Source of the DNA: Clostridia bacterium
Lineage (GTDB): Bacteria > Bacillota > Clostridia > Lutisporales > Lutisporaceae
Reading direction: 5' to 3'
NCBI GenBank assembly: GCA_035628995.1
Contig: DASPIR010000028.1
Location: 1 to 64,000, forward strand
Length of the DNA: 64,000 nt
The translations under genes were made by a program, and so were the position numbers. Positions 8,339 through 17,401 of this stretch are shown here, one piece after another. The notes beneath the pieces were generated by a model. That model saw nothing but the letters and a program-made list of their open reading frames with translations. It ran no database searches and was not told the origin of the DNA. Numbering within the stretch: position 1 is the first letter of the stretch; the number at the start of each line of letters is the position of its first letter.

Positions 8339-9361
8339 TTATGGTACTAATACAACCTTATAACCTTTTTTACTCATAAAAATATCGAAGCCTTCCTGCC
8401 AGTTTTCCAAAGGAACTCTTGCACTTATAATAGACCCCAGGTCAACTTGACCATTTTTCACAAGTCTCAACGCTGTCTCCCATGAGGTTCTCTCTGAAGC
8501 AAAGTTGTTTGTTATCTGTAATTCCTTAAACAGGAACTCATCCATATTTATTGATATTTCCTTCCCAAAAAGTCCAACCTGAGAGTATATACCCTGCTTT
8601 CTCAAGCTTAGCACACACTGCTTTGCTGAAGCAGCTGCACCAGCACATTCAAAGGCCACATCCACACCATCAGGATCAAGCTCTTCAATAATTCCCTTCA
8701 GTTCTTCCGGACTAGTAGCTATCCTGTCGGCACCTAACTCCAGAGCCAACTCCAGTCTGCTTTTGTCCAAAGGTGTCCCTGATGCTATGACGTATGCTCC
8801 CTGAATCTTTGCAAGTTGAACAGTCAATAATCCTATTGCACCTGGTCCGGAAACCAAAACGATATCTCCGGCTTTTACAGTAGACCGCTCTATTACACCG
8901 CGAACTACACAAGCCAATGGTTCACAAATTGCAAGGTCTTCTTTGTTTTTTACTTCTTTAGGAACCTTAAATGCCAAATTTGCAGGTATTGTCATATACT
9001 CTGCAAAAGCTCCGTTCATACCCGATCCGATAGACAGTCTCTCAGAACACAGCATTAGCATTCCGGAGCTGCAATACCTGCAATGCCCACATGTCTTTGC
9101 CGCTGTTAGTGAAACAATATAATCACCTTTTTTAAAGTCTTTGACATCTGAACCAACCTCATCGACAATTCCCACATATTCATGTCCCATAACAACCGGA
9201 GCATTATAGGAATATTCATCCTTCATGATGTGAACATCCGTTCCGCATATGCCTCCCGCCAGTATCTTAACCTTAAGCTCATTTTCTGCTGGTATAGGCT
9301 CAGGTATATCCCTTACTGCCATACCCTCCACACCGGGTCCGAATTTTACTAAAGCTTTCAT
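8339..9361 (-). CDS. zinc-dependent MDR sugar/polyol dehydrogenase
   Basis: 340 residues, sorbitol/threonine dehydrogenase type. Catalytic zinc ligands are in GICGTDVH and GHEYVG. Four structural-zinc cysteines are in the TCGHCRYCSSGMLMLC stretch. The nucleotide-binding motif is VSGPGAIGLL. The start at 9361 follows GGGGGC; a TTG 15 bases upstream is less likely. Its own LacI-type operator candidate lies 70 bases upstream, so it probably begins a second transcript covering GAPDH, PGK, transketolase, malic enzyme and the racemase. Likely oxidises a polyol or sugar to a ketose; the substrate is unknown. Confidence 0.85.
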   Translation of the reverse strand: MKALVKFGPGVEGMAVRDIPEPIPAENELKVKILAGGICGTDVHIMKDEYSYNAPVVMGHEYVGIVDEVGSDVKDFKKGDYIVSLTAAKTCGHCRYCSSGMLMLCSERLSIGSGMNGAFAEYMTIPANLAFKVPKEVKNKEDLAICEPLACVVRGVIERSTVKAGDIVLVSGPGAIGLLTVQLAKIQGAYVIASGTPLDKSRLELALELGADRIATSPEELKGIIEELDPDGVDVAFECAGAAASAKQCVLSLRKQGIYSQVGLFGKEISINMDEFLFKELQITNNFASERTSWETALRLVKNGQVDLGSIISARVPLENWQEGFDIFMSKKGYKVVLVP

Positions 9362-9431
9362 AATAATTGCCCCCAATTTATAATAATAATTTCAAAGGTG
9401 CATTAAAGTCTAACAAATGAAACATTGGAGC

Positions 9432-9455
9432 TTCCGTAAACGTTACCGTAAATGC
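9432..9455. promoter_or_regulatory. LacI-type operator candidate A
   Basis: Near-palindrome TTCCGTAAACGTTACCGTAA centred on ACGT, in the 155-base gap before the MDR dehydrogenase. It shares GTAACGTTT-type and CGGAA elements with candidates upstream of the solute-binding protein and of the lacI-type gene. No convincing promoter could be placed next to it. Confidence 0.6.
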
Positions 9456-9516
9456 TTCCATTTTATATCATACTTATCTGCACATTACTACCGTTATAAC
9501 TACAGCTATATTCGAT

Positions 9517-11055
9517 CTATTTTACCCCTAGCGACCTCATATGTTTTCCAATGTGCTTCCTCAAAACATCATAGAAGTCTCCTTCATATCTGTTCAATGC
9601 AGCATATATCTTATCTTTGTACTTTAGAGAACCATCCGGGTTTTTCTCTTTCAATATATATCCATATGTTATATGCAGTAACTGTCTTGCATCTTCCATA
9701 TCTAAAAGTCCTAGTAACTCCGTGTCTGTCAGGATATCCACATTAGGCACGTTGGAAAGTTCTGCAGTGACATGATAAAATTTCTTTGCTTCGGCAAAGT
9801 ATCGAACAGCTTCCTTGTGTATTCCTCTATACAATGCTGGATCCTTCATTGCGATAAGCCTGACTGCCTCCAGCCAATTGGTACCTGAAGTTTTTATGTG
9901 AAATTTACCTCCTGTCTCGGCACCAATGATTGGGAATACCAGAAATTTATCGCTGCCTGAGTGGACACTTATCCTATATCCGAAGTGTTCAGATATATTT
10001 ACATGTCTCTTGAACTCCTGATTGAACAGACTGATATCCCCCTTATAATCAATACCCTTCTGAAACTCACCGGGAAATCTTGGGGCAAGACTTGTAATTC
10101 TTGCTCCTCCAGATAATATTTCTTCTGCCACAAAATAATGCGCTTCTGGTGAGGTAGCAATCTGAGTTTCATCTATAGAAATTTCAAAGTCTAACGTTTC
10201 TCGATACGTTTCAATAATATTCTTATATATATCTATTGCAAACTTTGAAGCTTCCAGATATATTACTGCGATTCTCATAAGTGTCTCTTCACTGAATTTA
10301 ATTCTCATATCACTGGTCAATGTGAATTCCTTGTTCAGATACTTTGACTCCAACCTTTTTCTGTCAGCCTCTGCAAGCTTTGAATAAGCTTTACGCAATT
10401 CAACCTCAGGCATTTCTGAGGCACTATTGTTTATATAGTCAGAACAATCCAGTGTAATCATTGTATACCCGCTTTCTAAAGCGGTTCGAATGTCATCTGC
10501 ACTCTTTAAATGATCTCCATCTGCTCCAAACCCGGAAGTATACCCCTCCTGAAATACTGCCCATGACACATCTGCCAGAACATCGGCATAGCTTCTCCCT
10601 GTAAGCGTCAACTCTCTCATTGACTGCTGTGCGAGCACAGGAAAAACAGGTAAACCCTTTAGCAGCTTTATATGTCCAGGAGAAGCGATCCCAAGCCTAT
10701 CGCCCAATCCGAAAGTGATGTTCTTGTCTTCATGACTTACAGGCTTGGTAAAGCTAAATATATTTCTCAGCACTTTGGCATTTTCAATGTTTAACTCACA
10801 TATTCTTGCCCTTTTTCCCAGGAATATTGATTCTCTATAACGGAACCCCTCACTGGAGTGACTTTCTCCATAAATTATCAGAGCTTTCTTTCCATTATGA
10901 CGGGCTATGAAAAAGCATGAGCCATCTACTAGCTGAATGGAGTCAGGATAAACTTCAAACTTTTCAAAACCGTTTTTTGCAGCTTGTCCAACCTCATCCA
11001 TGTCTATACTATCAGTTGTAAGATACTCTATGCAAAACTGCTCCCAACCGTTCAT
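9517..11055 (-). CDS. UxaE-family (tagaturonate epimerase-like) ketose 4-epimerase
   Basis: 512 residues, start preceded by AAAGGAG. The overall sequence (GFGADGDHLK, TLDCSDYI, the HSGSDKFLVFPIIGAETGG stretch, KTSGTNWLEA) resembles the tagaturonate/fructuronate epimerase family first described in Thermotoga. Some members act on neutral ketoses such as tagatose. The hexuronate genes expected with true tagaturonate use (uxaC, uxuA, uxuB, kdgK) are absent, so a ketose or sugar-acid 4-epimerisation linked to the adjacent dehydrogenase and transketolase is more plausible. It is the last gene of the transporter transcript; no clear terminator follows. Confidence 0.75.
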   Translation of the reverse strand: MNGWEQFCIEYLTTDSIDMDEVGQAAKNGFEKFEVYPDSIQLVDGSCFFIARHNGKKALIIYGESHSSEGFRYRESIFLGKRARICELNIENAKVLRNIFSFTKPVSHEDKNITFGLGDRLGIASPGHIKLLKGLPVFPVLAQQSMRELTLTGRSYADVLADVSWAVFQEGYTSGFGADGDHLKSADDIRTALESGYTMITLDCSDYINNSASEMPEVELRKAYSKLAEADRKRLESKYLNKEFTLTSDMRIKFSEETLMRIAVIYLEASKFAIDIYKNIIETYRETLDFEISIDETQIATSPEAHYFVAEEILSGGARITSLAPRFPGEFQKGIDYKGDISLFNQEFKRHVNISEHFGYRISVHSGSDKFLVFPIIGAETGGKFHIKTSGTNWLEAVRLIAMKDPALYRGIHKEAVRYFAEAKKFYHVTAELSNVPNVDILTDTELLGLLDMEDARQLLHITYGYILKEKNPDGSLKYKDKIYAALNRYEGDFYDVLRKHIGKHMRSLGVK

Positions 11056-11085
11056 CCCATTATCTCCTTTATTATTGAATCACTA

Positions 11086-11799
11086 TTAATGTCCAAGATA
11101 ACTTTTCTTAACATCTTCATTTTTAATCAAATTGCTTGCCTTATCTGCAAGTACGATTTCCCCAGTTTCAATAACATATCCTCTGTCTGCAATGCTTAAG
11201 GCAGCATTTGAATTTTGTTCAACGAGCAGTATCGGCATTCCATCTTTATTTATTCTCTTGATGATTTCAAATATCTCATTTACAATCAGAGGAGCTAATC
11301 CCAATGAAGGCTCATCCATCATCAATAGCTTTGGTTTTTGCATCAGTGCCCTTCCGACTGCAAGCATCTGCTGCTCTCCGCCGCTTAAAGTTCCGCCAAG
11401 CTGTTTTTCTCTTTCTCTTAGCCTGGGGAACAGATCAAATACATACTCCAGATCAATCTTAATCTCATTTCCCTTTCTCAAATATGCACCCTGCATAAGG
11501 TTTTCTTTAACTGTAAGATGAGGAAAAACGTGTCTGCCTTCCAAAACCTGTGCCAATCCCAATGCAGCAATTTTATGAGGTTTAATTTTATTAAGTGTTG
11601 TTCCAAGGAAATCTATGGTACCGTGATTGACACCGTTCAACAAGCCAGATATAGCCCTCAGTGTAGTGGTTTTTCCAGCACCATTGCCTCCTATCAGAGT
11701 AACTATCTCTCCCTCCTCTATATAGAAGGAAATGCCTTTAATTGCATGTATTTCTTCATAATAAAAATGGAAATCCTTCACTTCGAGAATTTTAGCCAT
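11086..11799 (-). CDS. LIV-type ABC transporter ATPase (LivF-like)
   Basis: 237 residues. Walker A GGNGAGKTT, signature LSGGEQQ and Walker B LLMMDEPSLGLAP are all intact. The DEPSLGLAP wording is typical of LivF. It overlaps the LivG-like gene by 8 bases and has an AGGGGG ribosome-binding site. With LivG it powers the permease pair LivH/LivM at the inner face of the membrane. The genetic setting (LacI regulator, epimerase, transketolase) suggests the cargo is a sugar, polyol or sugar acid rather than a branched-chain amino acid. Confidence 0.92.
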   Translation of the reverse strand: MAKILEVKDFHFYYEEIHAIKGISFYIEEGEIVTLIGGNGAGKTTTLRAISGLLNGVNHGTIDFLGTTLNKIKPHKIAALGLAQVLEGRHVFPHLTVKENLMQGAYLRKGNEIKIDLEYVFDLFPRLREREKQLGGTLSGGEQQMLAVGRALMQKPKLLMMDEPSLGLAPLIVNEIFEIIKRINKDGMPILLVEQNSNAALSIADRGYVIETGEIVLADKASNLIKNEDVKKSYLGH

Positions 11800-12553
11800 T
11801 GCTACTACCCCCTAGATATGCTTCAATAACTTGTGGATGGTTCTGTATATACTTTGGTTCGCCAAAAGCAATCTGCTTGCCGTAATTCAACACGCTTATT
11901 GCATCAGTAATCCCCATAACCAGTTTCATATCGTGTTCTACTATTATAATGGTTATGCCTTTATCACTAATTTTTCGTATTATATCCTTCAAGTCTTCCT
12001 TTTCTTTCGAGTTCATACCTGCAGCAGGTTCATCCAATAGAAGAATCTGTGGCTCGCAAGCTAAGGCACGTGAAATTTCCAGTCTTCTCTGTTCACCGTA
12101 TGATAAGTTCCTAGATAAATAATCCGCTTTATCTGATAGATTCATAAAATCCAATATTTCTTGACATTTTTCTACAATTTGCTTTTCTTCTACCCTTTGG
12201 CTTTTTATCCCAAGTATTGATGAAATCAATCCGCTATTGGATTTGCTGTGTCTTCCCACCATTACATTCTCTAGTACTGTCATACTCTTAAAAAGGTTTA
12301 TATTCTGGTAAGTCCTTGCAATACCCAACTGGTTTATTTGAAAAGGCTGTAAGCCGCTGATTTTCTTCTCTTTGAACAATACCTCACCACTTGTAGGCTT
12401 ATAGACACCACTTATTATATTGAATAATGTGGTTTTGCCCGCTCCATTGGGTCCTATGAGTCCGTATATGCACTTTTCCTTTACTTCCAGTGACACATCA
12501 TTTACAGCAATAAGTCCGCCAAACTTTATGGTAACATTATTTAACTTCAGCAC
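11792..12553 (-). CDS. LIV-type ABC transporter ATPase (LivG-like)
   Basis: 253 residues, GTG start overlapping the livM-like gene by 17 bases. Walker [10 protein letters not shown], signature [11 protein letters not shown] and Walker [13 protein letters not shown] are present. [15 protein letters not shown]-type wording and DEPAAGMN are LivG hallmarks. The strong overlap with both neighbours implies translation coupled through the transporter operon. Confidence 0.92.
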   Translation of the reverse strand: MLKLNNVTIKFGGLIAVNDVSLEVKEKCIYGLIGPNGAGKTTLFNIISGVYKPTSGEVLFKEKKISGLQPFQINQLGIARTYQNINLFKSMTVLENVMVGRHSKSNSGLISSILGIKSQRVEEKQIVEKCQEILDFMNLSDKADYLSRNLSYGEQRRLEISRALACEPQILLLDEPAAGMNSKEKEDLKDIIRKISDKGITIIIVEHDMKLVMGITDAISVLNYGKQIAFGEPKYIQNHPQVIEAYLGGSSNG

Positions 12554-13511
12554 TTTTCTTCACCATCTTTCTCATATATGCTTTTAATATGTCAACAATT
12601 CCATATAATCCCTTAGGAAGGAACAGTATGACAGCCATTAGGAAGAACCCGTACACAAGCATCTGGTAGTTGCCCACACTCTGGAGTGATTCAGATATTA
12701 TTGTCAATACTGCTGAGCCTATAATTGGGCCATATAGATTGCCAGTTCCTCCAAATAACAGCATGGTTAAGAATAAAACCGATTGAGAGTACATGAAGCT
12801 CTCTGGACTTATGAAACAAATAAAGTGAGCATATAGTGCTCCAGAAAACCCTGTAAAGAACGCACTGATAGCAAAAGCCATGATCTTATAATATCTTACG
12901 TTAATCCCCATACCACTTGCAGCATGAGGGTTCTCTCTGATGGCAATCAACGCTCGGCCTACCCTGGAATTGACAATTCTCTGCTTTATCACCAGGAATA
13001 CTGTTACTAGCACTAGCATTAATGCGAAGAAGCTCAAATTAGTGTCAAAAACCAAGGGGCCAAGCTTGATTGGAGGTATCCCAATAATTCCTGACATTCC
13101 GTTAGTTATATTGTCTGCTTTAGATACAAATATGAAGACAAGTTGTCCAAATGAAATAGTAAGCAATGCAAGGAAATGATGCACAAGCTTCGCAGCCGGA
13201 AACGCAATCATTATTGCTATCATGGTAGCCAAAGTGGCCCCTAGCAGCATTCCTATCCATACAGGTATTGGAAACTTTGTTGTGAATATAGCTGATGTAT
13301 ATGCCCCAATTGCAAAGAAAGCAGCGTGTCCGAGTGATATTTGTCCCGAGTATCCGAATAATATATCCAATCCCGAAACGGCTATTATATATATGCCTAT
13401 AATGCACAAAAGCAATATCAGATACTGGCTGCCCCCAAAAGCTACCCCCAACATGCCTACTAAAAATAAAATTATGATATTCGGAAGATACTTTTTATAA
13501 TCTTGCAACAT
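12537..13511 (-). CDS. LIV-type ABC permease (LivM-like)
   Basis: 324 residues, mostly hydrophobic with about eight to ten membrane segments. The stretch from [15 protein letters not shown] to AIGAY is the LivM signature, and the EAA-like loop [13 protein letters not shown] couples to the ATPase. AGGAGG-type ribosome-binding site before the ATG at 13511. Pairs with LivH. Confidence 0.92.
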   Translation of the reverse strand: MLQDYKKYLPNIIILFLVGMLGVAFGGSQYLILLLCIIGIYIIAVSGLDILFGYSGQISLGHAAFFAIGAYTSAIFTTKFPIPVWIGMLLGATLATMIAIMIAFPAAKLVHHFLALLTISFGQLVFIFVSKADNITNGMSGIIGIPPIKLGPLVFDTNLSFFALMLVLVTVFLVIKQRIVNSRVGRALIAIRENPHAASGMGINVRYYKIMAFAISAFFTGFSGALYAHFICFISPESFMYSQSVLFLTMLLFGGTGNLYGPIIGSAVLTIISESLQSVGNYQMLVYGFFLMAVILFLPKGLYGIVDILKAYMRKMVKKSAEVK

Positions 13512-13564
13512 CTATGATTCCTCCACAATAAAATATTGATAGTGTTTCTTAGGATTACTATTCC

Positions 13565-14434
13565 TTAATCATATACCTTTGACTTGAATAGACCAGTAGG
13601 CATAAATATCATTATTACAATCAAAACGAAGAATGATATAAAATCCTTGAAAACTGAAGAAATATAACCTGCCACAAAGGTTTCAATAAAACCAAGTAAA
13701 GTTGAACCCACGATAGCTCCATACATATCTCCGTATCCGCCGATAACTGAGCCCGCAAATCCCTTTAAGCCAACCATCGAACCCATTGTGATGCTTACGC
13801 CGTACATTGGACCTATCATTATACCTGCAATACCTGCAAGTGCAGAAGATAATCCCCAGGTAACAGCTGTAGTAAAGGGAACATTGATTCCTAATGAGCT
13901 GGCTGCCATTGGATCCTGCGCTGCTGCCCTCATAGATGTACCAAATTTTGTCTTCGACATGAATATATGCAGCGCAACCATGCAAAGTAGTGATACCCCT
14001 AGTGCAAGCAATGATTCAGGCACTATATTTATTCCCCCGATATTAATCAGGCTTTTACCAAAAATAGACGGGAACTGAAAAACTCTGCTGCCCCAGATGA
14101 GCATTGCTGCATTCTGCAGCAGTATGGAAAGCCCAATCGTCGCCAGCACTATATAAATGCCTGTAGCACCTCTCTTCAGCAGTATCCTGATGAGGAATTT
14201 CTCAATCAGCATTCCAAATATAAACATAATTACAACGGTAAGCAGTAAGGCAACCAAAAATGGAAGCCCCATTATGCCATAAAACGTCAATCCTAGAAAT
14301 GCGCCAAGCATCAAAAGCTCCCCTTGGACAAAGGTCATTTGTCCAGATGCCTTGTAAATCAAGCTGTAGCCTAAAGCAAGCAAACCGTAGACGCTGCCTA
14401 TCATCAAGGAGCCGATTATTAGTTGTATAAGCAT
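13565..14434 (-). CDS. LIV-type ABC permease (LivH-like)
   Basis: About 289 residues with eight or more membrane segments. GSVYGLLALGYSLIY and the SGQMTFVQGELLMLGAF region are the LivH signature; the AAAQDP-AASSLGINV loop contacts the ATPase. The start is placed at the ATG at 14434, 11 bases after GAGAGGGG; a GTG at 14446 overlaps the ribosome-binding site. It begins the permease part of the operon, 175 bases after the binding-protein gene. Confidence 0.9.
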   Translation of the reverse strand: MLIQLIIGSLMIGSVYGLLALGYSLIYKASGQMTFVQGELLMLGAFLGLTFYGIMGLPFLVALLLTVVIMFIFGMLIEKFLIRILLKRGATGIYIVLATIGLSILLQNAAMLIWGSRVFQFPSIFGKSLINIGGINIVPESLLALGVSLLCMVALHIFMSKTKFGTSMRAAAQDPMAASSLGINVPFTTAVTWGLSSALAGIAGIMIGPMYGVSITMGSMVGLKGFAGSVIGGYGDMYGAIVGSTLLGFIETFVAGYISSVFKDFISFFVLIVIMIFMPTGLFKSKVYD

Positions 14435-14544
14435 GGGTAACAACACCCCTCTCTATAAACTCAAGTTTCTGTAACTATTCATTTTTCTATTGTATTCGAT
14501 TTTAATCAATATCAAAGTATCTGAGGTATTTATTTGTAGTTACC

Positions 14545-14580
14545 GGTGGGCACAATCGCTTTAAAAGGTTTGTGCCCTCC
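14545..14580 (-). other. intercistronic hairpin after the solute-binding protein gene
   Basis: Stem GGGCACAA (14548-14555) with TTGTGCCC (14570-14577), extended by outer pairs with one mismatch, not followed by a U-tract. Such hairpins after binding-protein genes often protect the upstream mRNA so the binding protein exceeds the permease; that role is inference. Confidence 0.6.
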
Positions 14581-14608
14581 AGTATTTAACTACTTTTAAT
14601 CGAGAGTA

Positions 14609-15787
14609 CTATTTCTTAGTTTCGAGGTACTTTTCTAATGGTACATTCTTACCACCCTGGATTATATATGCTCTTGCTGTGCTGACACCATCGCCAGTTC
14701 CAGCTGTGAAGTCGAATTTGCCAGCTATGCCTTCATAGGTATTGATACTTTTTATAGCATCCCTTATTGCTGTACCATCAAGGGAATTAGCATTCTTTAA
14801 GCCCATCGCCAGTATCTTTGCTGCATCGTACGCTCTGTATGCTGTGTCGTTAACAGGCATACGAGCATATTTCTTCACATAAGCTTCGAGGAAGCTCTTT
14901 TCAGCTGCATTCATGGCTCCTTCAGGAGATTCAGGAATTACATATCCACATGAGAACACTGCACCGTCAGCTGACTCGCCAGCAACCTTTACTATATCAG
15001 GAGTGTTGAAGCCCTCAGGTCCGAATACAAATCCCTTCCATCCAAGCTGTCTGAACTGTTTCATCTGCATCCCCATGTCTTCTGCGCTTGCATAAAGGAA
15101 CATTGCATCTGCACCGGAACTGATCATTTTTGTCATCTGACCAGTAAAGTCAGTATCTCCACCCTGGAAATTTTCATGGAGTATTACTTCTATTGTTCCA
15201 TCTTCTTTTAATGCCTTAAGCAGGTTATCAGATCCGCCCTTTGCATATTCTGTTGAGCTTGATAACAAAGCAAGCTTCTTGACACCCATCTTTTTCATTG
15301 CCTCAATGAGAGCACCATTGTACCAACCAGAATGTGCGTTTCCTCTGAAAATATACTTATAACCTTGAGCTGTCCACTTTGGACTTGTACCTGTACCTAC
15401 TTCGGGAATGCCAGCCTTCTCTACGAGATTTGCTGTGGCAAGTATATTTCCGCTTACTAGAGATCCAAGTATAACATTTACCTTATCCTCTTGTATAAGT
15501 CTGGTTACTACTTTAACTGCAGTTTCTGCAGAAGCCTTATCATCATATTCAACAAGTTTTATCTTCTTACCATTAATTCCGCCCTGTTCATTGATTTCAT
15601 CGACAGCTAATCTTGCACCTTCCTGCAGTGGTATACCAATCAATGAAGTAGGTCCTGTGAGTGGAGCGTAAAAACCCATTTTTATTTCTTCTGTAGGTGC
15701 TGCAGTTGTGGCTGCATTGTTGGCACAACCAGTGAATGTAAACATAAATACCAAAGCTAAGACCAGACATATTAACTTCTTATACAT
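14609..15787 (-). CDS. LIV-type ABC solute-binding lipoprotein
   Basis: 392 residues with a lipoprotein signal (hydrophobic stretch then FTGC), so it is tethered outside the membrane through the cysteine near residue 20. The mature part has the Peripla_BP_6 pattern: YAPLTGP, the GARLAVDEINEQGGINGKK stretch and VNVILGSLVSG. In most sugar-using bacteria LacI operons pair with sugar-type binding proteins, so a LIV-type one with this enzyme set is unusual. The ligand is unknown. A LacI-type operator candidate lies about 245 bases upstream. Confidence 0.9.
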   Translation of the reverse strand: MYKKLICLVLALVFMFTFTGCANNAATTAAPTEEIKMGFYAPLTGPTSLIGIPLQEGARLAVDEINEQGGINGKKIKLVEYDDKASAETAVKVVTRLIQEDKVNVILGSLVSGNILATANLVEKAGIPEVGTGTSPKWTAQGYKYIFRGNAHSGWYNGALIEAMKKMGVKKLALLSSSTEYAKGGSDNLLKALKEDGTIEVILHENFQGGDTDFTGQMTKMISSGADAMFLYASAEDMGMQMKQFRQLGWKGFVFGPEGFNTPDIVKVAGESADGAVFSCGYVIPESPEGAMNAAEKSFLEAYVKKYARMPVNDTAYRAYDAAKILAMGLKNANSLDGTAIRDAIKSINTYEGIAGKFDFTAGTGDGVSTARAYIIQGGKNVPLEKYLETKK

Positions 15788-16030
15788 ACCTTACTTCCCC
15801 CTTAAACTAATTTATTAGGTTTTCATCTTTAGGAACTAACTGATTCTATAAAATTTATTCCTCACTTGCCCTGTAATCCTCCCTTCTCTGATTTATAAAT
15901 ATATGAGAAATAAATATAGACATTTTAACTGGCAAAACCTCATTGGTCATACATTTAATAACATTTATTCAACTTCCTCAATATTTCTAGTGTTTCCAAT
16001 GCTTTCCAACTTTTTTGCCATGAATGTTAT

Positions 16031-16056
16031 CGTTTTCGGTAACGTTTCCGTTAACG
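16031..16056. promoter_or_regulatory. LacI-type operator candidate B (double)
   Basis: Contains TTCGGTAACGTTTCC, a near-palindrome centred on ACGT, followed directly by GTTAACG, so two overlapping half-site pairs may exist. It lies upstream of the transporter operon. Confidence 0.65.
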
Positions 16057-16071
16057 TGTGCAATTTAGTTC

Positions 16072-16094
16072 AAAAATAATAGGTTCTTACCTAT
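16072..16094 (-). terminator. short intrinsic terminator after the lacI-type gene
   Basis: Minus-strand hairpin ATAGGT-AAGA-ACCTAT followed by TATTTTTG. The stem is only 6 bp, so strength is uncertain. Confidence 0.5.
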
Positions 16095-16116
16095 ATTAAA
16101 TATTAATATTAAATTA

Positions 16117-17130
16117 CTACTTTCCTAATTCACCGGTGGATTTTCTTACTACCAGCTCCACATCTAACAATATGGACTTCACATTTTTTTTCTTCTCCAA
16201 TAGGTTAATCATAAGATGCGCTAGCTTCTTTCCCTTCTCAAAGGAACGTTGCCTTATGGTAGTAAGTGGAGGATTGTAATATTGAGCTGTTTTAATATCA
16301 TCGAATCCCACAATAGACATATCTTCGGGTATGTGCATTCCATGTTCCTTTATGGCATTTGCGGCTCCGATAGCCATCATATCTGAGGCGGCAAATATAC
16401 CAGTCGGCTTCATCCCTCTATCGAATATATTATTCATCGCATTGTATCCATTATCGACTGATGATGTCTGAATTTCCACCAAGTCAGGATCAAACGGAAT
16501 ATTATATTTAGCCAAAGCGGCTTTATACCCATCAAAGCGGCTTTCGCTGCTTGCCAGATTCCCCGGACCATTTCTTATCATCCCTATTTTTCTATGTCCT
16601 AGCGAAATCAAGTGTTCAACTGCCATATATCCGCCTAAGTGATTGTCAATGTCCACGTATACAACATTTTCCTCATTAAGTATTCTTGAGGTGGCAACAA
16701 AAGGAGCCCCCATTTCATGTAGTAGAGATATGACATTTTTATTATGGCTCATAGGGCTTAGCAGCACAAACCCGTCAACACGGTTTTGGGTAAATGCATA
16801 TTCTATAAAATCCACCTTTGGATAATAACAGAACATAAGATAATATGAACGTTTATTAAGCTCATTAAGTATTCCCTCTATAACTTCTGCGTAGAAGGGA
16901 TTCCCCAGTACATAGTTTGCTTCATAAGGTATAACCAAACCTATACAATTACTTTTCTTGGATGATATCCCCTTTGCAAAAGCATTTGGCTGAAACCTGT
17001 GCTTTTCTATCAATTCCATAATAGTCTGACGCGTTTCAGGTTTTACATCCGGTTTGTTGTTCAATACCCTTGATACAGTTGTACATGATACATTTGACAT
17101 TCTCGCAATGTCTTTTATGGTTAGTTTCAT
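16117..17130 (-). CDS. LacI-family transcriptional regulator
   Basis: 337 residues. The N-terminal helix-turn-helix is complete (TIKDIARMSNVSCTTVSRVL followed by the hinge NNKPDV), and the rest is the periplasmic-binding-protein-like effector domain (SIVGFDDI near the C-terminus). AGGTAG precedes the ATG. Three operator candidates with a shared core lie upstream of this gene, the transporter operon and the dehydrogenase, so it likely represses the whole cluster and itself, released by a pathway sugar. It is read in the same direction as the cluster. Confidence 0.92.
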   Translation of the reverse strand: MKLTIKDIARMSNVSCTTVSRVLNNKPDVKPETRQTIMELIEKHRFQPNAFAKGISSKKSNCIGLVIPYEANYVLGNPFYAEVIEGILNELNKRSYYLMFCYYPKVDFIEYAFTQNRVDGFVLLSPMSHNKNVISLLHEMGAPFVATSRILNEENVVYVDIDNHLGGYMAVEHLISLGHRKIGMIRNGPGNLASSESRFDGYKAALAKYNIPFDPDLVEIQTSSVDNGYNAMNNIFDRGMKPTGIFAASDMMAIGAANAIKEHGMHIPEDMSIVGFDDIKTAQYYNPPLTTIRQRSFEKGKKLAHLMINLLEKKKNVKSILLDVELVVRKSTGELGK

Positions 17131-17158
17131 ATTACTACCTCTATCTCAGTATTTTTGA

Positions 17159-17180
17159 TAGCGTTTCCGTAACCGTTTTC
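17159..17180. promoter_or_regulatory. LacI-type operator candidate C
   Basis: AGCGTTTCCGTAACCGTTTT, about 30 bases upstream of the lacI-type start codon. It shares GTTTCCGT-AACG with candidate B and TTACGGAA with candidate A. Position suggests autoregulation. Confidence 0.6.
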
Positions 17181-17344
17181 AGTTTCACAATTAATAGATT
17201 CTACAAAATATATTATTATCCTTCGTTGTTAAAAAATTATCTTTTAATTTTGAATTTTATAAACAGGGCTTTTAAACCATTTTTTAGAATCGAATCTGGC
17301 ACAAACCTCCAAACTGTTTGGCTGCCAGGGTTATACTGCAAATA

Positions 17345-17382
17345 AAAAAGGACACTGTACTATTCATTAATACAGTGCCCCC
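17345..17382 (-). terminator. intrinsic terminator of the ABC exporter operon
   Basis: Minus-strand hairpin GGCACTGTA / TACAGTGTCC with an 11-base loop, followed by TTTTTTATT, about 20 bases after the exporter stop codon. Confidence 0.85.
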
Positions 17383-17401
17383 CGTCTAAAGCTTGAAATC
17401 G

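Larger units (their letters stand above)
15788..16116. other. intergenic region between the lacI-type gene and the transporter operon
   Basis: 329 bases, AT-rich. It holds operator candidate B and the lacI-type terminator. The remaining part toward 15788 shows no ORF, hairpin or structured RNA that I can recognise; the transporter promoter must lie here but no good -35/-10 pair stood out. Confidence 0.5.

Noticed and set aside
11086-15787. Naming the LIV-type transporter as a branched-chain amino acid importer
   Set aside because: Its neighbours are sugar-type enzymes and a LacI-type regulator; the LIV family carries many ligands.
17281-17345. Short resemblance to the propeller repeat (CTGCCAGGGTTATACTGC)
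   Set aside because: The match is too short and the translation shows no blade motif.
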